A DNA stretch of 12,093 bases from Clostridiales bacterium (lineage in GTDB: Bacteria; Bacillota; Clostridia; Saccharofermentanales; Saccharofermentanaceae). The position numbers and the translations under genes are program-made. The notes beneath the pieces are model-generated. The model did no database searches. It was not told the origin of the DNA and saw only the letters and a list, made by a program, of their open reading frames with translations. The stretch is from positions 1 through 12,093 of the forward strand of contig JAFGGR010000067.1 in assembly GCA_016930475.1 (NCBI GenBank), in the 5' to 3' direction. How positions within the stretch are numbered: position 1 is the stretch's first letter; each line of letters starts with the position of its first letter. Below, piece by piece: positions 7,415 to 12,093 of the stretch.

Positions 7415-7423
7415 ATCATAGCA
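7415..7423 (-). promoter_or_regulatory. Candidate extended -10 promoter of the phosphoesterase gene
   Basis: On the minus strand the sequence reads TGCTATGAT, an extended -10 (TGnTATAAT with one mismatch) about 52 bases before the preferred start. No good -35 is seen. Its position supports initiation at 7362 rather than 7419. Confidence 0.4.
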
Positions 7424-7627
7424 CGGAGAGGATTCGATTGTGGGTGAGAAGGTTAATTTTAGCCTCTATTCGAAAATTGTTCGGGCAAATAATCCCGTTA
7501 ATGGATTCGGGGGCATCATACCTCATGGTCCTGAAGATCAGCTCCTTCCGTTGCGCGAATAATGAGTCGTTTTCCATCGAAATATAACAGATCGACATAT
7601 TTTTCACCGTAACAGATGAATAAAGGC

Positions 7628-7675
7628 TATAATGAATTGCACGACCGACACCCAAGGCGCCGCTTGCGGCGCAAG
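7628..7675 (+). promoter_or_regulatory. Candidate -10 and GC-rich dyad before the flavodoxin-like gene
   Basis: A perfect TATAAT (7628-7633) lacks a convincing -35. It is followed by a strong hairpin, GCGCCGC-TT-GCGGCGC (7657-7672). This overlaps a second palindrome, CTTGCG-G-CGCAAG (7663-7675), just before the ribosome binding site at 7681. The hairpin could be an operator or a leader RNA structure. The stretch 7424-7627 shows no supported gene. Confidence 0.4.
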
Positions 7676-7693
7676 AACATGGAGGCAGAACGC

Positions 7694-8173
7694 ATGAGAT
7701 CCGCCATCTATTACTACTCCCTTGAGGGCAACACCCAGAAGATCGTAGAACAAATTACCGAGGGGACCCAAAGGGACGTATGTCGTCTCGTTGCCCACCG
7801 GAAATATCCGAAGAACGGCCTGAAATATTTCTTCGGCGGTATGGATGTCGTGCTCAAAAGGACCCCGAAGCTGGAGCCTCTGACCCAACGCCCGGAAACC
7901 TATGATTTAATTGTATTGGCGACTCCGGTCTGGGCCGATTCCTATGCCCCTGCGATTCGCAGTTTTCTTAAGGAACATAACCTGTCCGGAAAGAAGATCA
8001 TACTCATTGCGTTAACGTCCGGCGGGGATGCAAGCAAATGTTTTAAAGCGATGAAAGCGTCTCTCGGAGAATCGGAGGTTGTGGGTGAGTTTACCGTTAA
8101 ATCTCCGGTCGCCGACAATCAAAAAGAAGCGAATGCCGTCGTGGAGAAGATTCGGAAGCGCTTAAACGAGTGA
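7694..8173 (+). CDS. Flavodoxin-like protein
   Basis: A 159-residue protein with a flavodoxin fold. The phosphate-binding loop of FMN is YSLEGNTQKI at 8-17. A second flavin-contact region is LIVLATPVWADSYAPAIRSFL at 72-92, where Trp80 sits in the usual isoalloxazine-stacking area, followed by the core strand KIILIALTSGGD (101-112). It resembles the small FMN-dependent flavodoxin/NAD(P)H-oxidoreductase group common in Clostridia and would act as a cytoplasmic electron carrier or oxidoreductase. I chose ATG 7694 because GGAGG lies eight bases upstream and the first beta strand follows at once; the frame is open further upstream (7616) but that text is non-protein-like. The last 31 bases of the gene are repeated downstream. 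Confidence 0.85.
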   Translation: MRSAIYYYSLEGNTQKIVEQITEGTQRDVCRLVAHRKYPKNGLKYFFGGMDVVLKRTPKLEPLTQRPETYDLIVLATPVWADSYAPAIRSFLKEHNLSGKKIILIALTSGGDASKCFKAMKASLGESEVVGEFTVKSPVADNQKEANAVVEKIRKRLNE

Positions 8174-8277
8174 ACCGGAGAAGATTCGGAAGCGTTTGAA
8201 CGAGTGAGTGATTGAATAAGTCAAAACGTGAGATGACCGATTCGGAAATGCTTGAACGACTGAATCGGAAATGATTG
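8143..8277. repeat. Degenerate tandem copies of the flavodoxin gene's 3' end
   Basis: The last 31 bases of the gene (8143-8173, coding EKIRKRLNE and stop) recur at 8177-8207 with two mismatches (period 34). A more degenerate copy is at 8238-8263, and a trace follows at 8264-8277. Each copy keeps the ATTCGGAA core and an ACGA(G/C)TGA ending. This looks like tandem slippage of the gene tail after the stop codon. Confidence 0.8.
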
Positions 8278-8358
8278 CGGTCGAGGTGGTCTGTTGATTT
8301 CAATGGGGCAGTGCAACACCTCTTTCAGTTAATCAGCGAGCTTTATAATTTCCCTAGT
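8278..8358. other. Non-coding stretch before the repeat-rich region
   Basis: Within the gene-free interval 8174-8983, the parts not covered by repeats (8278-8358, 8414-8486, 8526-8539 and 8755-8845) contain no supported reading frame with a ribosome binding site and no RNA gene I recognise. Confidence 0.5.
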
Positions 8359-8413
8359 TATCTCGGTCGTGAATTGAGAGAAGAATGGTTTATCTCGGTC
8401 GTGAATTAAGAGA
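8359..8413. repeat. 23-bp direct repeat pair
   Basis: Bases 8359-8381 and 8391-8413 match with one mismatch (core TATCTCGGTCGTGAATT), offset by 32 bases, about three helical turns. They may be protein-binding sites or the end of a lost insertion sequence. No transposase gene is present in the window. Confidence 0.7.
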
Positions 8414-8486
8414 CAAAGCGATCGGGGGTGCCGGCATAAGGTCCGAGCCTAATTGTCAGAGCGATTCAGTACGTTCGGCTGGCAAA

Positions 8487-8525
8487 TACCGACTAAATGA
8501 AGCAAACTGTATGAGTTAGTCGGTA
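8487..8525. repeat. 10-bp inverted repeat, possible hairpin
   Basis: TACCGACTAA (8487-8496) and TTAGTCGGTA (8516-8525) are perfect arms around a 19-base spacer. The arm recurs once more at 8818-8829 (TTTAGTCGGTAT). The arm shares the AATACCG start with the hairpins that follow at 8557, so it may be a diverged relative of them. Confidence 0.65.
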
Positions 8526-8539
8526 GTATAGAGCGCGGT

Positions 8540-8754
8540 GACCCTTCGTGAAAACGAAAATACCGCCTGGATTCGTACTTTGGCTGTTCTAGGCGGTATT
8601 TTCTCATTCTTTTCGCATCCGAAGGGTCGGGAAATACCGCCTGGATTCGCACTTTGGCTGCTCTAGGCGGTATTTTTTCATTCTTTTCGCATCCGAAGGG
8701 GCAGGAAATACCGCCTGGATTCGCACTTTGGCTGCTCTAGGCGGTATTTTTCGC
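8540..8754. repeat. Three tandem 74-bp hairpin units
   Basis: Each unit has arms AAATACCGCCT and AGGCGGTATTT around a conserved 22-base spacer beginning GGATTCG. Left arms begin at 8558, 8632 and 8706, giving an exact period of 74. Units two and three are almost identical; unit one differs mainly by T for C in the spacer. The arms are followed by T-runs rightward, and leftward the complement also ends in T's, so each could act as a bidirectional terminator. Between units lies TTCTTTTCGCATCCGAAGGG; GACCCTTCG before unit one is its inverted complement, lengthening the first dyad. Confidence 0.9.
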
Positions 8755-8845
8755 TTGAAGGTCTCGCAGACGGTGACAGCACATTCTAATAAATGAAAAA
8801 CGAAGCAACCCGGGCGATTTAGTCGGTATCTGTGCCCTCATTGCC

Positions 8846-8896
8846 AAAACCTCGCCACTGCTTGTCCGTTGTACAAGAGGCGCGCCGGTTTTTTTT
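8846..8896 (+). terminator. Probable rho-independent terminator upstream of marR
   Basis: CTTGT (8861-8865) pairs with ACAAG (8873-8877). GCC (8854-8856) can pair with GGC (8879-8881) and AAAACC with GGTTTT outside an internal loop, and eight T's follow (8889-8896). It lies before the marR promoter, so it would end transcription coming from the repeat-rich region rather than marR itself. The stem is imperfect. Confidence 0.45.
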
Positions 8897-8912
8897 CGAT
8901 TTTTCTCGAAAT

Positions 8913-8958
8913 AAGTATTGACACGAGAATACTTCGGGGATAGAATTATAATACTTCG
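8913..8958 (+). promoter_or_regulatory. marR promoter with operator-like dyad
   Basis: TTGACA (8918-8923), a 17-base spacer and TAGAAT (8941-8946) form a near-consensus sigma-A promoter; TATAAT also lies at 8947-8952. AAGTATT (8913-8919) and AATACTT (8928-8934) make a perfect 7-bp inverted repeat over the -35, the usual size of a MarR box. AATACTTCG recurs at 8950-8958 over the start region. This arrangement suggests repression by the downstream MarR protein. Confidence 0.7.
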
Positions 8959-8983
8959 AGCAAGGAAGTAAAGGAGCGGCCGC

Positions 8984-9472
8984 GTGGACATCGAAAATTT
9001 AGAAGAACTTGTTTTTTCATATGTCGATAAGGTCAAGAAGTTGACCTCGCCTCAGACGTGGGGGAATATTCTTCTGGACTTAAGCAAAAATGATCTGTTT
9101 ACCATGCTGTTCCTTTACCGAAAGGGGCAGGTCACCATGACCGAGATTGCCGAGTACATGAAGATTCCGCTGAACACGGCGACCGGTGTTATTTCGCGCC
9201 TGGAGAAGAAGAACCTGATCACGCGGGAGAGAAGTACGGAGGATAAGCGCATTGTCACCGTGCGAATTTCCGAAGGCGGAATGGTTTGCATGAAGGACAT
9301 TTTCGGCGAATTTCTGCGCTTCGGCGAGATTGTGATGAGGGCGATTTCCCCGGAAGAACTTCAGGTGATACTGAGCAGTGTCAATAAGCTTTTCGAGGCG
9401 ATTGAGGAGAACGAGCGGCAAAAATCAGCTCCGCGAGCCGAGTCCAGGATCCGGAAGATTGTAATCGAATAA
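8984..9472 (+). CDS. MarR-family transcriptional regulator
   Basis: A 162-residue winged-helix regulator. The DNA-binding part covers about residues 37-99: VTMTEIAEYMKIPLNTATGVISRLEKKNLITR is helix-turn-helix, and ERSTEDKRIVTVRISEGG is the wing, with the family's D87-x-R89 pair. Flanking helices (1-35 and 105-150) should form the dimer interface. The start is GTG 8984 with AAAGGAG seven bases upstream; no ATG start fits. The gene has its own strong promoter with operator-like repeats, ends in a terminator, and precedes the ArsA-type operon that carries one more copy of the same element. Its ligand is unknown; no cysteine cluster typical of metal sensors is seen. Confidence 0.92.
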   Translation: MDIENLEELVFSYVDKVKKLTSPQTWGNILLDLSKNDLFTMLFLYRKGQVTMTEIAEYMKIPLNTATGVISRLEKKNLITRERSTEDKRIVTVRISEGGMVCMKDIFGEFLRFGEIVMRAISPEELQVILSSVNKLFEAIEENERQKSAPRAESRIRKIVIE

Positions 9473-9473
9473 T

Positions 9474-9498
9474 CTGCCTTCAGAGAGAGGCAGTTTTT
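9474..9498 (+). terminator. Rho-independent terminator after marR
   Basis: CTGCCTT (9474-9480) pairs with GAGGCAG (9487-9493), a 7-bp stem including one G-T pair, with a 6-base loop, followed by TTTTT (9494-9498). It starts two bases after the marR stop and separates marR from the ATPase operon, at least partially. Confidence 0.8.
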
Positions 9499-9505
9499 CC
9501 GGCCC

Positions 9506-9516
9506 AATACTTCGAG
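9506..9516 (+). promoter_or_regulatory. Operator-like element upstream of the first ATPase gene
   Basis: AATACTTCGAG is identical to 8950-8960 in the marR promoter and lies between the marR terminator and the ATPase start. A -10-like TAAAAT follows at 9540-9545, but no good -35 is seen. It is probably a MarR half-site for the operon. Confidence 0.5.
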
Positions 9517-9560
9517 ACGCGAACAATTCGAATGAAGAATAAAATATATGGAGGTCGAAA

Positions 9561-10751
9561 ATGAGCAGGATTTTTATTTTCACGGGAAAAGGCGGAGTCG
9601 GCAAGAGCAGTGTCGCGTCGGCGCACGCCCGGAAATCGGCGGCAGAGGGCAAACGCACCATTCTGGTCAGTACGGATATGGCGCACAATCTGTCGGACAT
9701 TTTCGAGGTGCCGATCGGAAGAGAGATTACGAATCTTTCCGAAAACCTCGATGCGCTGGAAATCGACCCGGAATATGTGATGCGGACCGATTATCAGCAT
9801 TTCATGCAATCTTTTCAGGAAATGCTGGCTTCGCCCGGAATCGGAATGGGAGAAGATGCGGATACGGTTATGTTTCCGGGATTGGAGGAGCTTTTCTCGC
9901 TCCTTAAAATCGCGGACCTGGACGCCGGCGGCGCATACGACCGGATCATTGTGGACTGTGCACCGACCGGCGACACACTCGCGCTCCTCAAATTCCCCGA
10001 ACTGCTCGGTTGGTATTTTGAACACCTTTTTCCGGTCGGTAAGTTTGCCGTGCGCGTCCTGTCGCCGATCGCAAAACACAAATATAAGCTGGAGCTTCCC
10101 GACGGAAAGGGAATGAATGATATCGAAAAGCTGTACGGGAAATTGATCGAGCTTCAACGCCTTTTGAAGGACAACTCGAAAACCTCCGTGCGCATCGTCA
10201 CGATTCCGGAGAAAATGGTCGTCGAGGAGACGAAACGCAACTATATGTATCTGAATTTATTCGGGTACCCCGTCGACGGGATCTACATCAATCGGATTCT
10301 GCCGGAAAGCCTGGACAATCGCTTCTTCGGCGAATGGAAAAAGATCCAGAAGAAATACGGAGACGAGTTGGCGCAGGTTTTCGCGCAGAAACCGATTTAC
10401 CGGATTCCCTGGTATGAGACTGATTTAAGAGGCATGCACGGAATCGACCGCATCGCTGGAGACGCCCTGACGGATATGGATGTGTTCCGTGTTAATAAAG
10501 AGATTTCCGGAGAGATTTTCGAGAAGACGAAGGAAGGATATGAGATGAAGATCTCGATTCCCTTCGCGGAAAAAGACGATCTTTCGCTGACGACGAACGG
10601 AGCGGATTTGATTCTTCGACTCGGTAATTTCAAACGCAGTATTCCGCTTCCTTCGACGCTGACAACCTACGATATTACTTCGGCCAAATTGGAGAAAGAA
10701 CAATTAGCGGTTTGCTTTTCGCCCCGCATGGACGAAAAGAAGGACGCATAG
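9561..10751 (+). CDS. ArsA/Get3-family ATPase with C-terminal HSP20-like domain (first of pair)
   Basis: A 396-residue cytoplasmic ATPase of the SIMIBI class. The deviant Walker A motif TGKGGVGKSS spans residues 8-17, with the signature lysine K10. STDMAHNLSD (about 37-46) is the switch I area (family: TDPAHN/S). D132-CAPTGDTL is the switch II / family signature, with Asp138 in place of the usual His of DTAPTGHTL. The 68 C-terminal residues (about 329-396) form an alpha-crystallin/HSP20-like beta domain known as an ArsA appendage. Only two cysteines are seen (133 and near 386), so the metalloid-binding Cys triad of true ArsA is missing, and no pump gene is nearby. GGAGG lies six bases before the ATG. 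It probably pairs with the second ATPase as a heterodimer. Function is unknown, possibly membrane-protein targeting or efflux energising. Confidence 0.88.
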   Translation: MSRIFIFTGKGGVGKSSVASAHARKSAAEGKRTILVSTDMAHNLSDIFEVPIGREITNLSENLDALEIDPEYVMRTDYQHFMQSFQEMLASPGIGMGEDADTVMFPGLEELFSLLKIADLDAGGAYDRIIVDCAPTGDTLALLKFPELLGWYFEHLFPVGKFAVRVLSPIAKHKYKLELPDGKGMNDIEKLYGKLIELQRLLKDNSKTSVRIVTIPEKMVVEETKRNYMYLNLFGYPVDGIYINRILPESLDNRFFGEWKKIQKKYGDELAQVFAQKPIYRIPWYETDLRGMHGIDRIAGDALTDMDVFRVNKEISGEIFEKTKEGYEMKISIPFAEKDDLSLTTNGADLILRLGNFKRSIPLPSTLTTYDITSAKLEKEQLAVCFSPRMDEKKDA

Positions 10752-10770
10752 GAAGGGAGGAGCATATAAA

Positions 10771-11067
10771 ATGAACAGAGAATTTTTCTTAAAAATGGCG
10801 GAGGCCAAGCGCATGGAACGCGATGCGATCCTTGCCTTGTTACCCGAGAGTTCCCGCGGGCACATCCAAACGATCGGGAATGAGCTCCGCGAGATGATCA
10901 AGGAGAACGGAAGAGAACATCAGGAAGAGCTTTTCGAATGCTTGAAGCTGATGATAGAATGTCACGGAATATTCACCGCGGACGCCTCCTCCGACACGAA
11001 GGAAGAGGCCGGAGGACCGGCGACGACGAAGACGACAAAGAAGACAAGGAAGGTAGATATATCATGA
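10771..11067 (+). CDS. Small helical/charged protein between the two ArsA-type ATPases
   Basis: A 98-residue protein with a strong ribosome binding site (AGGGAGGAG, about eight bases before the ATG), 19 bases after the first ATPase gene. It overlaps the second ATPase start by four bases (ATGA), so all three are translated as a unit. Residues 1-65 look helical and charged (FFLKMAEAKRMERDAILALL, then a REMIKEN and HQEELFECLKLMIE region); from about 70 a low-complexity tail is rich in Thr, Lys and Glu. There is no signal peptide or membrane span. Two cysteines (about 57 and 64) sit seven apart. I do not recognise the family. The tight coupling suggests a partner, adaptor or chaperone of the ATPase pair. 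Confidence 0.8.
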   Translation: MNREFFLKMAEAKRMERDAILALLPESSRGHIQTIGNELREMIKENGREHQEELFECLKLMIECHGIFTADASSDTKEEAGGPATTKTTKKTRKVDIS

Positions 11068-12093
11068 GAATTCTTTTATATACCGGAAAAGGCGGTGTCG
11101 GTAAAACGAGCATCGCGGCGGCGACGGCCGTTAAGCTTGCGTCGGAAGGAAAAAAGGTCCTGATTATGAGCACGGATCAGGCCCATAGCCTGGGCGACTC
11201 TCTGGATATCAAGTTGTCGAACGATGTGACGCCGATCAGCGACAATCTGTTCGCGACGGAAATCGACAGTGTCGAGGAAAGCGAGAAGGCCTGGGGGCAT
11301 ATGCAATCCTGGATGAATGCCATGTTGACCAGTAAAGGCGGGGCCGGAATCGAAGCGGACGAGCTTCTCGCGTTCCCCGGTCTGGAGGAGTTGTTTTCTC
11401 TTCTGAAAATTCTCGACATCGAGGAAAAAGGGGAATATGACGTCCTGATCGTCGATTGCGCGCCGACGGGAGAGACCCTGTCTCTTCTGAAATATCCGGA
11501 AATGTTCGAAACCGCGATGATGTCGATCCTTCCGATGAAAAAGAAGGCCGCTATGGCGGTCGGTCCGGCGATCGAAAAGCTGATGAAAATACCTATGCCG
11601 AAGGGAGAGGTCTTTGACGAATTGGGGGTTCTGACGGAGCGCCTGGTGAAGCTTCGCGCGTTGATGACAAACCACAAAGTTCTGAGCATCCGCATCGTAA
11701 CCACGCCCGAAAAGATTGTCGTGCGCGAGTCAAAACGGAATTTCTCCTGCCTTCATCTCTACGGCTACAACGTCGATGCGCTCATCGTAAACAAAGTGTA
11801 CCCGAAGGAAGCCCTCGACGGCTATTTTTCCCAGTGGAAAAAGCTTCAGGAGGAGGGACTGGCGGATATCAAGGAAAGCTTTGGCGATCTTCCTATATTT
11901 CTCGTTCCCCTCTTGTCGGAGGAGATCCGGACCGTACCCGTTCTGCAAAAAGTCGGCGAGAATCTTTTCGCCGGGGCAGACGCAGCGGCGATTCTATTTG
12001 ACAGTCAGATATTTACCGTGGGAAAAGATGAAGACGGCTCCTTCATGACCTTGCACCTCGCTTTCGCCGATAAAAGCGATCTGGAAGTCGAAC
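11064..12093 (+). CDS. ArsA/Get3-family ATPase (second of pair), 3' end outside window
   Basis: Open from ATG 11064 to the right edge, 343 residues visible. Walker A TGKGGVGKTS is at 7-16 with K9, STDQAHSLGD at about 36-45 matches switch I, and D131-CAPTGETL carries Glu137 where ArsA usually has His. The last visible residues (FTVGKDEDGSFMTLHLAFADKSDLEVE) begin the same HSP20-like appendage as the first ATPase, so only about 50 residues are missing. The two proteins align along their whole length (FPGLEELFSLLKI is shared exactly) but have clearly diverged, implying an old duplication. The ATG overlaps the small gene's stop, and AAGGAAGG precedes it. The role is likely to be joint with the first ATPase. 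Confidence 0.9.
   Translation, partial: MRILLYTGKGGVGKTSIAAATAVKLASEGKKVLIMSTDQAHSLGDSLDIKLSNDVTPISDNLFATEIDSVEESEKAWGHMQSWMNAMLTSKGGAGIEADELLAFPGLEELFSLLKILDIEEKGEYDVLIVDCAPTGETLSLLKYPEMFETAMMSILPMKKKAAMAVGPAIEKLMKIPMPKGEVFDELGVLTERLVKLRALMTNHKVLSIRIVTTPEKIVVRESKRNFSCLHLYGYNVDALIVNKVYPKEALDGYFSQWKKLQEEGLADIKESFGDLPIFLVPLLSEEIRTVPVLQKVGENLFAGADAAAILFDSQIFTVGKDEDGSFMTLHLAFADKSDLEVE

Noticed and set aside
7416..7655. A 79-codon minus-strand frame between phosphoesterase and flavodoxin
   Set aside because: It has no ribosome binding site, overlaps both candidate promoters and shows no recognisable domain.
4943..8320. Shared 13-mer GCAGTGCAACACC at 4943-4955 and 8308-8320
   Set aside because: About one 13-base match is expected by chance in a window of this size, and the homology does not extend.
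8540..8754. CRISPR array or integron attC sites
   Set aside because: Only three units are present, the units including their spacers are almost identical, and there are no cas genes, integrase or attC core sites. The pattern is repeated hairpins.
9480..10157. A 225-codon minus-strand open frame opposite the first ATPase gene
   Set aside because: It is the antisense shadow of a well-supported ATPase. It has Arg/His/Phe-rich text and no ribosome binding site or known motif.
11076..11704. Two long minus-strand open frames opposite the second ATPase gene
   Set aside because: They overlap each other and the ATPase codons; their composition is typical of antisense shadows in GC-rich codon usage.
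9561..12093. Calling the operon arsenic resistance (arsA)
   Set aside because: The metalloid-binding cysteines, ArsB/Acr3, ArsD and ArsR are all absent, so an arsenite role is not supported.

Overview
The window looks like bacterial accessory DNA, most likely from an anaerobic Firmicute (Clostridia-like). The clues are strong AGGAGG-type ribosome binding sites, ATGA start/stop overlaps, lipoprotein signals, an AbiE toxin-antitoxin pair and a short-chain dehydrogenase next to a phytoene-desaturase-like oxidoreductase. I cannot name a species. Genes lie on both strands in short blocks, and several are broken or partly duplicated, so the left two thirds read as a rearranged region.

Left block (1-2285). 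On the minus strand a short-chain dehydrogenase overlaps, by ATGA, an FAD-dependent oxidoreductase that runs off the left edge. The oxidoreductase appears to have lost its central domain in frame: an N-terminal FAD-binding part is joined directly to the C-terminal signature region. A DUF2269-like membrane protein gene is divergent from this pair.

AbiE block (2286-4170). A minus-strand AbiEi antitoxin / AbiEii nucleotidyltransferase toxin pair is followed (at higher coordinates) by a nearly identical but deleted copy of the oxidoreductase 3' end. This block lies between two imperfect 29-bp direct repeats (2316-2344 and 4142-4170), suggesting it moved or was duplicated as a unit.

Middle (4171-8173). 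A tandem-duplicated NTF2-like/lumazine-binding-like protein is on the minus strand. Next come a small PD40-propeller lipoprotein with a likely frameshifted signal peptide and a 51-codon stump of an HD-domain hydrolase, both on the plus strand. The stump runs tail-to-tail into a complete calcineurin-like phosphoesterase lipoprotein on the minus strand. A flavodoxin-like gene on the plus strand closes this part.

Non-coding stretch (8174-8983). About 800 bases are filled with repeats: degenerate tandem copies of the flavodoxin gene's 3' end, a 23-bp direct repeat pair, a 10-bp inverted repeat, three tandem 74-bp hairpin units, a probable terminator, and then a strong promoter with operator-like dyads.

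Right block (8984-12093). A MarR-family regulator, with its own terminator, is followed by a compact operon: ArsA/Get3-family ATPase 1, a 98-residue unknown protein, and ArsA/Get3-family ATPase 2 (cut by the right edge). Operator-like AATACTTCGAG elements occur before marR and again before the first ATPase gene, so the MarR protein probably controls itself and the operon. There is no arsenite pump or ArsD, and both ATPases replace the usual His of the DxAPTGHT signature with an acidic residue. The pair and its small partner are the best candidate for a poorly described system here.
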